Below, piece after piece: positions 9,356 through 18,727 of a stretch of DNA of 64,000 nucleotides. The position numbers were made by a program, and so were the translations under genes. The stretch is taken from NCBI GenBank assembly GCA_900696525.1, contig CAADGL010000011.1:248001-312000 (forward strand). The letters run 5' to 3'. The DNA comes from an uncultured Planctomycetota bacterium (GTDB lineage: Bacteria > Planctomycetota > Phycisphaerae > UBA1845 > Fen-1342). The notes below the pieces were generated by a model. That model searched no databases, was not told the origin of the DNA, and saw only the letters and a program-made list of their open reading frames with translations. Every line of letters begins with the position of its first letter. The stretch's first letter is position 1.

Positions 9356-10749
9356 GGAGCGTCTGGGCGGTGGCGCGGCTGACGTTCTGGGAGGGCCTGC
9401 GGATGCGGGTCGTCCTGGTGGTCGTGATCGCGCTGGTGTTCGTCGTGCTGCGCCTGCCGTTCGCCTTGCGCGGAGACGAGACGCTGGCCGGGCGTTTGCA
9501 GACGTTCCTGTCGTATTCGCTGACCGCGGTGGGCTTCCTGGTGGCGGTGGCGTCCACGTTCCTGGCGTGCGCGACGCTGGCGAACGAGTTCAAGACGCAG
9601 ACGCTGCATCTGGTGGTGACCAAGCCGGTCTCGCGCTTCCAGATTCTCATCGGCAAGTGGCTGGGTGTGAACCTGCTCGGGCTGTGCATGCTGATCCTCT
9701 GCGCGCTGGTCATCTACGGCTTCGCGGTCTTCATCAAGAACCGCCCCGCGCTCTTCCTGCGCGACGCCCTCACCATCCGCGACGTCATCTGGACCGCCCG
9801 GACCGCCGCCTCCCCCACCGAGCCCGACTTTCTCACCCCGGCGCGCGAGATGGTCAAGGAGCAGGTCGAACGCCAGGGGCGCTTCTTCGCCGCCGGAGAC
9901 CAGGCCGCCGTCGCCGAGTACGTCCAGAAGCTCCGCGACGAGTGGCTGCGCCTGAACGTCGCCGAGGCCGAGCTGTACGAGTTCGAGGGGCTGCTCCCGC
10001 CGGAGCGTCCCGACACCGTCTACCAGGTGCGGTACCGGGTGCGCGCCAGCTCGCCGCCGCTCGACGACCTGGTGACGCTCGACTTTCAGTTCCGCGACCC
10101 GGACACCCTGACGCCGCTCGGCCCGCCTTCGCGCTTCAAGATGCCCCTGAACCAGGAGCACCAGTTCCTGGCCGGCGCCACGCCGATGCTTCGCGGCGGC
10201 CGGGCGGCGTTGCTGGTGGGCAATCCGCCGGTGCAGGAAGACCGGATGCTGGGCTTCGTGGTGTTCTTTGAGAGCCGGGACTCGCTGAAGGTGCTGTACC
10301 GGGTGGGCTCGTTCGAGATGAACTACACCAAGGCGGTGCTGTTCATTTTCCTGCACGTCGCCTTCCTCAGCGCCGTGGGCGTCTTCTTCAGCACCTTCAC
10401 GTCGTTCCCGGTGGCGGCGTTCTGCACGTTCGCCATTTACGCGCTGAGCGCGGCGAGCGGCGTCTGGCTCGAGGCCATCGGCGCGAACGACCAGTACCTG
10501 ACGCCGAAGGACGATCCGTACGGAAGCCTCGGCCCGTTCATCCGGGCGCTGCTCGTGCCGCTGATCCAGTTCGCCTTTCCGGACCTAGCGCGCTACAGCG
10601 GCATCCGCAACCTGATCGACGGCTACTACATCCGCCTCGACGAGCTTCTGTGGGCCGCGGCGCATACACTCGGATATGGCCTGCTGCTGCTGGTGCTGCC
10701 CGGCTGGCTGATCTTCCGCGCCCGCGAGGCCGCCGAGGTGCAGGTGTGA
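9352..10749 (+). CDS. ABC-2 family transporter permease with large extracytoplasmic loop
   Basis: A 465-aa membrane protein beginning at TTG 9352, which overlaps the ATPase stop as TTGA. The N-terminal half has three to four helices and the segment TLHLVVTKPVSRFQILIGK, shared in pattern with the permease at 2142-3119. Residues about 140-315 form a large soluble insertion with no hydrophobic stretch, followed by three to four closing helices (from about MNYTKAVLFIFLHVAFLSAV). The insertion probably faces the periplasm and could bind substrate or the next protein. The gene after it starts 43 bp downstream on the same strand. Confidence 0.85.
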   Translation: MRSVWAVARLTFWEGLRMRVVLVVVIALVFVVLRLPFALRGDETLAGRLQTFLSYSLTAVGFLVAVASTFLACATLANEFKTQTLHLVVTKPVSRFQILIGKWLGVNLLGLCMLILCALVIYGFAVFIKNRPALFLRDALTIRDVIWTARTAASPTEPDFLTPAREMVKEQVERQGRFFAAGDQAAVAEYVQKLRDEWLRLNVAEAELYEFEGLLPPERPDTVYQVRYRVRASSPPLDDLVTLDFQFRDPDTLTPLGPPSRFKMPLNQEHQFLAGATPMLRGGRAALLVGNPPVQEDRMLGFVVFFESRDSLKVLYRVGSFEMNYTKAVLFIFLHVAFLSAVGVFFSTFTSFPVAAFCTFAIYALSAASGVWLEAIGANDQYLTPKDDPYGSLGPFIRALLVPLIQFAFPDLARYSGIRNLIDGYYIRLDELLWAAAHTLGYGLLLLVLPGWLIFRAREAAEVQV

Positions 10750-10792
10750 TCGCAGGCAGACTGGAAACCGGCATCGCCGCCGCGGTATCTCG

Positions 10793-12979
10793 ATGAACAC
10801 GCGCATCATCCAGCTTGTGGCCCTGGCCCTCTGCGGCGCCCTGGTCGTCGCGGCGTCGCTGCTGACGCCGCCGATCAACGAGGGCCGCCGCAGCCTGAAC
10901 ATGATCGGCCGGGAGAAGGTCGAGGAGAGCGTCCCGCCGGAGTACGCCCTGCTGGTGCAGGCGCTCGGCCCGCTGCGGGGGCTGCTGACGACGCTGGTGT
11001 TCATCCGCGCCGAGCAGTACAAGCAGGACGGCCGCTACTTCGACGCGATGCAGCTCGCGAGCTGGATCTGCAAGCTCCAGCCGCGCTTCCCCGGCGTCTG
11101 GGAGTTCCACTCCTGGAACATGGCCTGGAACATCTCCGTCACGACGCACACGCCCGAGGAGCGCTGGAACTGGGTCTACAACGGCGCCAAGCTGATTCGC
11201 GACGAGGGGCTGCAATACAACCCGCGCGCCGTCAACCTCTACAAACAGCTCACGTGGATATTCGTCAACAAGATGAGCGAGACCACCGACGAATACCACA
11301 TGACCTACAAGCGCAACTGGGCCGCAAAGATGCACTGGGTCCTCGGCCCGCCCCCGGACCCCCTCACCCTCGGCACCCCCCAGCAGTTCGATCCGCTCGG
11401 GGGCGGCATCGGCAAGGATGAGCTCGCCGCCGCCGTCCGCCGCGCCCGCGCCGCGCAGGAGCCGCACCTGCTCGCGCAGCTCCCCGATCCGAACGCGGCG
11501 ACGGCGCCGCCGAACCTCCTGCCCGAGACCGGCGTTGCGGCCGAGGCCGGGCCGTCGCTGCGGACGGCGCGGGAGCGCACGCAGCGCGCCGCCTACGACG
11601 AGTTGATGACCATTGCGGCCGCCCCGCACACGCTGGCCGCGCTCTACGCCGACTCGCCGCCGACGCGCGAGATGGTGGCGCGGCTGCGCGAGATCGGGGT
11701 GCGAATCAGCGATGAGAAGCTGGATGAGGACTCGTACGTGCGCGAGGGAGGGCTGGAGCGGGCGTTCTTCTCGCGCTACCGCCGGCTGGCGGATACGCCG
11801 GGCATTCTGGAGAAGGTCGTCAAGGACAAGGTTCGGGCCGAGCTCGAGGGCCCACCGGACCCGCATCTGCCGGCGTTCGACGAGATCGTGGGTGTGACGC
11901 GCAAGGACCCGGCCGGGGCGGCCCTGCTGCGCTTCCTACAGCGCAAGACGCTCCTGGAGGTTTACAAGCTGCGGCCGGAGCGGATGGCGGACCTGGTGCG
12001 GACGTTCGGGCCGATGGACTGGCGCGTCGTCGATGCGCACAGCCTGTACTGGGTGAACGAAGGGCTGATCCAGACCGAAGAGACGATCAGCACGTTCCGC
12101 AACGACAAGACCAACACGTCGCGCATGATCTTCTTCAGCCTGCGCAACCTGTTCCAGCGGAACAAGCTGACCTTCGAGCCGTTCTACGGCGACGTGAACC
12201 TCTCGTACATCAACTTTGCGCCCGACCTGAACTTCATCGAGCCGCTGCACCAGGCCTATCTGACCTACGGGCCGCTGATCGACCCCGAGCCGGAGCAGCA
12301 GGGCGCTGGGCGCACCTACCGCGTCGGGCACATCAACTTCCTGCGCGAGATCATCTCGTTGCTGTACTTCTACGGCAAGGAGCAGGACGCGCAGGCCTAT
12401 TACGACTACCTGCGCGAGACGTATCGCCAGCCCGACGGGTCGATCAACCCCGAGTACACCAAGGCGCTGCGCGACTTCGTCATCGACCTGTTCTACGAAG
12501 CCGACCTGGGTTGGAAGGAGACGCGGGGTATCATCGCCGGCCTGATCATCCGCGGCTTCCAGGAGCTGGCCCGCGGGAACGAGCCCGAGTTCGCCCGGAA
12601 CATCAAGCAGGCACAAACCTTCCACATCGACTTTCAGCAGGGTGGCAGCGGTGCGCCACCCTCCGAGAAGCTGCGCCTGCCTGAGTTCCCCGACCTCGTC
12701 GCCGACCTGCTGCGCGGCCTGCTGATCCAGCCCGCCGCCGGTCAGGTCGCCCTGCTCGACAAGGCACGCCTTTGGCTGTATCTCCCGCTCAACCTCCGTC
12801 AGGAAGTCTACGACGACGTCATCGAGACCCTCACGCGCGAGTGCGACCTCTACGAATTCGACGCCTCACGCGCCTTCCCCGAGCCCGACGGCATGCCCGC
12901 CTACCGCGAGGCCCGCGGCCGCCGCGGCCCCGAGCAAAAGGACGAGCCGATCTCGACTCCGGCCCAGAAGTTCGACTGA
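10793..12979 (+). CDS. Unrecognised 728-aa membrane-anchored protein of the SPFH/ABC cluster
   Basis: Not recognised as a named family. Residues 5-24 are an uncleaved-looking membrane anchor (IIQLVALALCGALVVAASLL). The rest is soluble and probably exported. The N-terminal part is helical and TPR-like, with RYFDAMQLASWICKLQPRFP near residue 77 and conserved-looking Trp/Tyr-rich stretches (WEFHSWNMAWNIS). A second recognisable segment is FGPMDWRVVDAHSLYWVNE near 403. The C-terminus is charged. It is the last gene of the plus-strand series starting at 3302 and lies 43 bp after the ABC permease, so it is probably a periplasmic or membrane-surface partner of that exporter. It converges on the symporter gene with a 39-bp gap. 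Confidence 0.75.
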   Translation: MNTRIIQLVALALCGALVVAASLLTPPINEGRRSLNMIGREKVEESVPPEYALLVQALGPLRGLLTTLVFIRAEQYKQDGRYFDAMQLASWICKLQPRFPGVWEFHSWNMAWNISVTTHTPEERWNWVYNGAKLIRDEGLQYNPRAVNLYKQLTWIFVNKMSETTDEYHMTYKRNWAAKMHWVLGPPPDPLTLGTPQQFDPLGGGIGKDELAAAVRRARAAQEPHLLAQLPDPNAATAPPNLLPETGVAAEAGPSLRTARERTQRAAYDELMTIAAAPHTLAALYADSPPTREMVARLREIGVRISDEKLDEDSYVREGGLERAFFSRYRRLADTPGILEKVVKDKVRAELEGPPDPHLPAFDEIVGVTRKDPAGAALLRFLQRKTLLEVYKLRPERMADLVRTFGPMDWRVVDAHSLYWVNEGLIQTEETISTFRNDKTNTSRMIFFSLRNLFQRNKLTFEPFYGDVNLSYINFAPDLNFIEPLHQAYLTYGPLIDPEPEQQGAGRTYRVGHINFLREIISLLYFYGKEQDAQAYYDYLRETYRQPDGSINPEYTKALRDFVIDLFYEADLGWKETRGIIAGLIIRGFQELARGNEPEFARNIKQAQTFHIDFQQGGSGAPPSEKLRLPEFPDLVADLLRGLLIQPAAGQVALLDKARLWLYLPLNLRQEVYDDVIETLTRECDLYEFDASRAFPEPDGMPAYREARGRRGPEQKDEPISTPAQKFD

Positions 12980-13018
12980 ACCGGCCCAGGGGCGACGGGA
13001 GGCGCGCCGCCGCCCGGC

Positions 13019-14806
13019 CTAGCGCACGTCCTTGCCTTCAATCACGTCCGTGATCGGCGGACGCGGGCCGGGCCGGAACTCGCCCCGCCGCAGCCGGCGC
13101 ACGTAGTCGTGGTAGGCCCGCATCGCGATCGGGCCGAAGACCAGCATGATCGGGATATTCGCCCACAGCATCACCCCCGTGCCAAGGGCCGTGAAGGCGT
13201 CGAGCTCGGCGTCGGTGCGCATCAGCCCCGCCGTCGCGACGACGACCAGCGCGCAGTACGCGAACTTGTACGGCAGGACAGAGCGCTGGCCGAGAATGTA
13301 GATCATTCCCTGCTCGCCGTAGTAGCTCCACGAGATGATCGTCGAGAGCGCGAACAGCCAGCACGCAATCGTCACCAGCCACATCCCCAGCCCCGGCACC
13401 ACGCGATCGAACGCATGCCCCGTCAGCGCCGCGCCGACGTAGTCTCCGTACACGCCGTAGTCCGGGCTCCCGTCGGCGTCCTCGTTGAAGCGCGGCTTCT
13501 GCGTCGAGCGGATCGTGCCCCAGGCGGCCTCGAAACTCCCGTCCTCCTTCGCCACGACCGTGCCGCCGAGCCGGTGCAGATCGCGCCCCGTGTTCGATTG
13601 CCGGTCGGCGTGCAGAATCATGAAGATCGTCTCGCCGTTGCGCCAGCCCGGCGCCGCGGTCCGCAGGGTCTGAAGCGCCTCGCGCGACTTGGCCGGCAGC
13701 GGCGGCGTCTGGAGCGTCCAGGCGTTGCCGTCGCTCGCGCCGGCCGCCGGCACGACGGCCAGCGCCGCGCCATCGGGATAAACGGCTTCGGCGGACCGGT
13801 TCCACGCGCCGCTCAGCAGGATTACGAGCGTCGTCAGCGTGCAGACGACCAGCGTATCTACGAACGGCTCGAGTCCCGAGACCACGCCCTCGCGCACCGG
13901 CTGGTCGGTCTTGGCGGCCGAGTGCGCGATCGGCGCCGACCCCTGACCCGCCTCGCTCGAGAACAGCGCCCGCTTCATCCCCCACAGGAACGCGTACCCC
14001 GCCGTGCCGCCGAGGAACGCCTTGTCCACGTCCGCCGGGCTGAACGCGCAGACGAAGATCATCCACAGCATCTCCGGCACTTGCCGTATCTCGGCGAACA
14101 CGACGTAGATCGCCGCCGCCATGTAGAACAGACACATGAACGGGACTAGCCGGCCCGCCACGGCGCCGATGCGCTTGATGCCCCCGATGATCACCAGCCC
14201 CACCAGCATCGCCAGAACGATGCCCACCGCCGGTTTCGGCACGCTCGGAAAGTAGCTGGCCGTGATCTCGGCCACGTTCCACGCCTGGAACATGTTGCCG
14301 CCGGTGATGGCGGAGATGATCAACGTCACGACGAAGATCACGCCGATGAGCTTGCCCAGCGCCGGCAGACCCCAGGCCGCGAACCCCTTGTCCGCGACCC
14401 ACATCGGCCCGCCGTGCGGGTTGTCCGGGTCGTCCGTGTTGCGATACAGCATGGACAGCGTCACTTCGGTCAGCTTCAACGCCATGCCGAACAGGCCCAC
14501 CATCCACATCCAGAACACCGCGCCTGGCCCGCCCAGGGCGATCGCCAGGGCCACGCCACCGATGTTCCCCAGCCCCACCGTCGCCGACAGAGCCGTCGAT
14601 AACGCCTGGAAGTGGTTGATCGCGCCCGGGTCCTCTCGGCGGTCGTACACGCCGCGGATGGCCGCGACGCCGTGCGTCAACGCCACGTACTGCGAGAACC
14701 CGCTCCAGATCGTGAACAGCACGCCCGTCCCGAGCACGACGTACAATACCCAGTCGTGCCAGAGAACCACGTTGATGAGGTCCAGCGCGTGCATGAATGC
14801 GTCCAT
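13019..14806 (-). CDS. Alanine/glycine:cation symporter (AGCS family) with large insertion
   Basis: A 595-aa sodium/amino-acid symporter of the inner membrane. AGCS hallmarks are the N-terminal WSGFSQYVALTHGVAAIRG region, the motif ALSATVGLGNIGGVALAIAL and the later GMKRALFSSEAGQGSAPIAH. Members are normally 450-500 aa. Here a hydrophilic insertion of about 125 residues (roughly 340-465) separates two membrane helices and contains no hydrophobic run. The ATG at 14806 is chosen because AGAGGG lies 6 bases upstream and the upstream open frame reads as leader. It faces a 407-bp divergent intergenic region. Confidence 0.9.
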   Translation of the reverse strand: MDAFMHALDLINVVLWHDWVLYVVLGTGVLFTIWSGFSQYVALTHGVAAIRGVYDRREDPGAINHFQALSTALSATVGLGNIGGVALAIALGGPGAVFWMWMVGLFGMALKLTEVTLSMLYRNTDDPDNPHGGPMWVADKGFAAWGLPALGKLIGVIFVVTLIISAITGGNMFQAWNVAEITASYFPSVPKPAVGIVLAMLVGLVIIGGIKRIGAVAGRLVPFMCLFYMAAAIYVVFAEIRQVPEMLWMIFVCAFSPADVDKAFLGGTAGYAFLWGMKRALFSSEAGQGSAPIAHSAAKTDQPVREGVVSGLEPFVDTLVVCTLTTLVILLSGAWNRSAEAVYPDGAALAVVPAAGASDGNAWTLQTPPLPAKSREALQTLRTAAPGWRNGETIFMILHADRQSNTGRDLHRLGGTVVAKEDGSFEAAWGTIRSTQKPRFNEDADGSPDYGVYGDYVGAALTGHAFDRVVPGLGMWLVTIACWLFALSTIISWSYYGEQGMIYILGQRSVLPYKFAYCALVVVATAGLMRTDAELDAFTALGTGVMLWANIPIMLVFGPIAMRAYHDYVRRLRRGEFRPGPRPPITDVIEGKDVR

Positions 14807-15213
14807 GGCGACCCTCTGCGGATGATGGAACTCGAACGTACCAAATGGGGCGACAGCGACCCGAAACTCGTACGAGAATGACCCGCGGCGCCCGCGCCAG
14901 CCGGCGTCGGCGGGTGGGAGCTTATCCGCTCGGGCGGTCGATGGCGAGCGCGCCCCCTTGACCCAGGCCCCATCGGGTTCGCCCGGGCCCCTATGGGCCG
15001 TGTTCCGCACCACTTCCGGGCGGCTGACGGCTCCAACGCCGTTCGCAGAAATCCACCCTGGGATTAAGAGCGCGAACTATCGTCCGTGACAGCGTCGCAC
15101 CGGACGTGTGTATTTCCGCACACGCCGGCGCCCTCTTCCCGGGTGAGCGCGCGCCGGCCAATCGGAGCGCATGGGCACGGCCGGAACCGGCAACACCGAA
15201 CGGAGAAACTCGA
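14807..15213. other. Divergent intergenic region with a hairpin
   Basis: This 407-bp gap separates the symporter (minus) from the large secreted protein (plus). No coding frame with credible composition is seen. The only clear structure is an imperfect hairpin at 15100-15128: CCGG plus CGTGTG pairs with CACACG plus CCGG around an 8-base AT-richer loop, with one bulged A. It lies about 85 bases before the ATG at 15214, probably in the leader of that gene. A possible -10 (TATCGT) sits at 15078-15083 without a good -35. Confidence 0.35.
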
Positions 15214-18200
15214 ATGCGTCAGGAACTACGGGCGGCGACAGCGTTGCTGCTGGCCGCCTCGGCGGTGGTTCAGGCCAGCGGCCAGGCAAGCTTCTACGAG
15301 AGCTTCGACAACGTAGGGCCGACCAACCAGGGACAGCACGGTCCGGCGAATCTCATCGCCGCCGGCTGGATCTTCCGAAACCAGAGCGCCCCCATGGGCT
15401 CCGAGAGCTGGGCACAGGGCATAACCCTCCCCGGGTTTCCCCAGCCCCACGACGGCGCCGGATACATCGCCGTCACCAGCAGCAGCACCGACTTTTTCGG
15501 CGGCAAGGTCAGCAACTGGGCCATCCTGCCCGCCGTCCCCGGCCAGCAGGCCGGTGACGAGCTGCGATTCTTCGTATTCGACAACGGCAGCAGTAACATC
15601 AACACGCTTCAGGTGCGGTATTCGCCGAGCGGCGGGACGAGCACGGGCAGCGGTCCGAACGCCGTGGGCGATTTCACCGTGCTGCTCCAGGACGTGAACC
15701 CGCTGCCCGTCGGCGGATGGAACCTGGTCAGCGTGACGCTGCCGGGCAACGGCCGCGTGGCGCTGCGCTACTACATCGACAACGCCTGCAACTGGGGCTG
15801 CTTCGCCTCCTATACGGGCCTCGATTCACTCAGCGTCGGTGCGCCTCCGCCGCCGCCCTGCAACATGCCGCCCGTTCCCGCCGCCGGGCAGAACGTCGTC
15901 TGGACTCTCGCCGGCAGCCCGTACCAGGTCTGTCAGAACATCGGCATCCCCCCCGGCGCAACCGTGCTCGTCGAGGCTGGTGTGCAGGTGACGTTCGAAG
16001 CCGGAATGCAACTGGCCGTCTCGGGGACGCTGCGGCTCGCGGGCTCGGCGGCCGGCCGGATCAGCCTCGACGCCCCGACCGTCTTTCCGCCGATGGTCGT
16101 GGCCGCCGGCGGCGTCATCGAGGCCGACTTCGCCGATTTCAGCGGCCAGGTATTGGTGCGCTCCGGGTCGGAGACGGTGTTTCGCGACAGCGGCTTCTCC
16201 GGCATCGGCGTGCTGCGGACGGACCCGATCCCCGCCGCTCAGCCCTACGTGCTCATCGAGCGCTGCACGTTCGTCGACGGCGCCGACGTCGGCCTGACCG
16301 ATGCCCTGGCGATCGTCCGCGACAGCACCCTCGACCAGGCCACGCTCAGCATCCTCCGCGGCTACGCCCTGCTCCAAGGCGCCAACAGCGTCACCGGCGG
16401 CTCACTCCTCATCACGCGCGAGGAGAGCGTTCAGCCGATGTCCATCGGCGGCGTCAGCGTCACCGGCAGCCCGATCGCCGGTCTTGCGCTCGACGGCGGA
16501 ACGTATCGCATCGAGCCCGACGTCAGCCTCTCCGGGAACCCGTATCCGCTGCGGCTCTACGGCGGCCTGACTCCCGATAGCGTCCTGCCCCTCAGCGGAA
16601 ACGCCGTTAATGCCATCGACGTGGGCGTCGGCGGTTTCGCGGGCGACGGGCGCTGGCCAAGCCTGGGGCTCACCTATCGAATCACGGGCGCTTCCGGCAA
16701 CCTGCCCGGCGGACATCTCACGATCGACCCGGGCGTCGTCGTCGAGGCGGCGCACCCGAACGCGTCGATGATCTTCCGCTCGACGCGCCACGGCGTGCTC
16801 AAGGGGCTGCCGGACACCCCGATCACGTTCCGCGGTCTGCTCGGCCAGAACTGGAGCGGACTCGCGTTCATCACCAACGCCTCGACCGGCTCGCGCATGG
16901 AGTACTGCACGGTCCGGCACGCGGATTTCGGCGCCGTCAGCAGCGACAATGGCCTCTACGTTGACAACTGCGTCTTCACCCAGAACCAGGTCGGCGCCAA
17001 CGCCAACACGTACGGCTCGATCTACTTCGCTGGCACGCGGTTCATCGGCAACAGCGTCGGGGTCAGCTTCACCGACCTGGGCGCGCCCGTGCTCAACAAG
17101 GCGAGTAACCCCAACTCGTTCCAGGGCAACGGAGCGGGCCTCGACGCCTTCGAGCCGGGATCCTCCGCCGACGCCCGCAACTGCTGGTGGGGACACCCCT
17201 CCGGGCCGCTGGCGCCCGGAAACCCCGGCGGCCAGGGCGACGCGATCACCGGCGCCGGCGCCGCGGGCGTACAGTATCAGCCGTTCCTGAGCGCCGCGCC
17301 GGACTTCGCGAATCATCCACCGGTCGTGCGCATGGTCGAGCCCGGCCTGACACGGCTGTACGCGTCACCGGACTACTCTCACCCCGACTTCCTGCTCGAC
17401 CCCGGCACGCGGTACATCGTGCGCTGGGATGTTCAGAGCGACGACGCCGTCGCGGCGCAGCGCATCGAGTTCTCGCCCGACGGGCATTATCCCAGCCGCT
17501 ACACGGTGCTGGTCGATTCGATCCCGCCTGACGCGCGCTCGTGGGAGATCACGGTCCCCAGCCCGGGCTTCGCCGTCACCAACCAGCCGCAGTTCCTCAA
17601 AATCGTCGCGGTCGACGCCACCGGCCGCGAGGGCTGGGACCAGACGCCCGTGCTCGTGCCCTCGGGCAACATCGGCGGTGAGCTGACGATCACCACCGAC
17701 CTCGCCGGTCAAACCTTCGTCGCCGGACAGGCGATCCCCGATATGCACTGGACGGGATCCGTCACAGGCTTCCCCTCGATCAAACCGCTCGTCGTTCTGG
17801 AGAGCGACGGCGCCGCGGTGCTGGGTCTGAATCTCGCCCCCGGGCACGGGCAGTTCTTCCAGAAGTTCCCGTACGTCAGCACCGACAGCGCGCGGCTGGC
17901 CCTGCTGGTGCGAAACAACTCCAACGACGCCGCCTGGTTCTTCGCCGACGGCTACTTCTCCATTCGTCACGATCCGCGCCTCGGCCTCACCCCGCCGGCC
18001 GTCACGCTGCTCACGCCGCAGCACGGCGCGTCGTATCCCGGCGGCGGCGTCGTGCCGGTCGCCTGGACCGCCGCGGCGCCGGAAGGCCTGCGCTCCTTCG
18101 ACATCCAGGCCTCTTACGACGGCGGACGAACGTGGCACCCGATCGTGCGCGACCTGCCGGCGACGGCGGAGCACTTCGACTGGCGGCTGCCCCCCAGCGA

Positions 18201-18483
18201 CGGCGTCGCCGACGTGCGCGTGCGCGTGATCGTCCGCGATCAGCGCTTCCAGAACTCGTCGGATGGCGCGACGCGCGTCTTCAGCATCGCGCCCGGCCGC
18301 GGCGGCCTTCCCGGCGACCTCGACGGCGACGGCCACGTCAACCAGGCCGACCTCGGCATCCTTCTCGCCTCGTTCGGCAAGTGCGACGGCGACCCGGCCT
18401 TCAATCCCGTCGCGGACATCGACGGCGACGGCTGCGTCGGCCAGAGCGACCTCGGCGTGCTGCTGGCGAACTTCGGAGCCTGA
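15214..18483 (+). CDS. Large secreted beta-helix protein with C-terminal dockerin-like repeats
   Basis: A 1089-aa exported protein. Residues 1-24 are a Sec signal peptide (basic start, LLLAASAVVQASGQ). Residues about 30-200 resemble a lectin-like beta-sandwich (FYESFDNVGP onward, ending near GLDSLSVG). The middle (about 220-720) has right-handed parallel beta-helix character with repeated short V/I/G/N rungs, and two Ig/Fn3-like segments follow. The C-terminus (about 1033-1089) has two dockerin type I calcium loops, GDLDGDGHVNQADL and DIDGDGCVGQSDL, each followed by LGxLLAxFG. The start is the ATG at 15214 with GGAG upstream. Dockerin-like ends are common on planctomycete exported proteins lacking a cellulosome, where they probably act as sorting or anchoring tags. 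No catalytic motif is recognised. Confidence 0.82.
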   Translation: MRQELRAATALLLAASAVVQASGQASFYESFDNVGPTNQGQHGPANLIAAGWIFRNQSAPMGSESWAQGITLPGFPQPHDGAGYIAVTSSSTDFFGGKVSNWAILPAVPGQQAGDELRFFVFDNGSSNINTLQVRYSPSGGTSTGSGPNAVGDFTVLLQDVNPLPVGGWNLVSVTLPGNGRVALRYYIDNACNWGCFASYTGLDSLSVGAPPPPPCNMPPVPAAGQNVVWTLAGSPYQVCQNIGIPPGATVLVEAGVQVTFEAGMQLAVSGTLRLAGSAAGRISLDAPTVFPPMVVAAGGVIEADFADFSGQVLVRSGSETVFRDSGFSGIGVLRTDPIPAAQPYVLIERCTFVDGADVGLTDALAIVRDSTLDQATLSILRGYALLQGANSVTGGSLLITREESVQPMSIGGVSVTGSPIAGLALDGGTYRIEPDVSLSGNPYPLRLYGGLTPDSVLPLSGNAVNAIDVGVGGFAGDGRWPSLGLTYRITGASGNLPGGHLTIDPGVVVEAAHPNASMIFRSTRHGVLKGLPDTPITFRGLLGQNWSGLAFITNASTGSRMEYCTVRHADFGAVSSDNGLYVDNCVFTQNQVGANANTYGSIYFAGTRFIGNSVGVSFTDLGAPVLNKASNPNSFQGNGAGLDAFEPGSSADARNCWWGHPSGPLAPGNPGGQGDAITGAGAAGVQYQPFLSAAPDFANHPPVVRMVEPGLTRLYASPDYSHPDFLLDPGTRYIVRWDVQSDDAVAAQRIEFSPDGHYPSRYTVLVDSIPPDARSWEITVPSPGFAVTNQPQFLKIVAVDATGREGWDQTPVLVPSGNIGGELTITTDLAGQTFVAGQAIPDMHWTGSVTGFPSIKPLVVLESDGAAVLGLNLAPGHGQFFQKFPYVSTDSARLALLVRNNSNDAAWFFADGYFSIRHDPRLGLTPPAVTLLTPQHGASYPGGGVVPVAWTAAAPEGLRSFDIQASYDGGRTWHPIVRDLPATAEHFDWRLPPSDGVADVRVRVIVRDQRFQNSSDGATRVFSIAPGRGGLPGDLDGDGHVNQADLGILLASFGKCDGDPAFNPVADIDGDGCVGQSDLGVLLANFGA

Positions 18484-18515
18484 GACGCCGCAAACAGCCG
18501 GCCGGCCGACGGTCT

Positions 18516-18545
18516 CGAAGCCGGGCTTTCCACGGCCCGGCTTCG
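18516..18545. terminator. Perfect 11-bp hairpin after the secreted-protein gene
   Basis: CGAAGCCGGGC and GCCCGGCTTCG form an 11-bp perfect stem around an 8-base loop, 33 bases after the stop codon. No T-run follows, so if it stops transcription it is not a textbook intrinsic terminator. It may instead protect the mRNA 3' end. Confidence 0.5.
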
Positions 18546-18727
18546 CGGCCACCCGGCGCCCGGGCTGTGTTTCGACCGCCGGGCCGCGCCGCGCGGGCGC
18601 CACGGCGTTCACATCGATCCGCCCGCCCCGGACAACCGCTTCGAGCGCGCCGCGCCGCCTTTCTGACGCCTGCAACAGCCGGTACGATGCGCCGCTTTGG
18701 TCGCTTGAGAGCCGGGGACGCCGCGCC

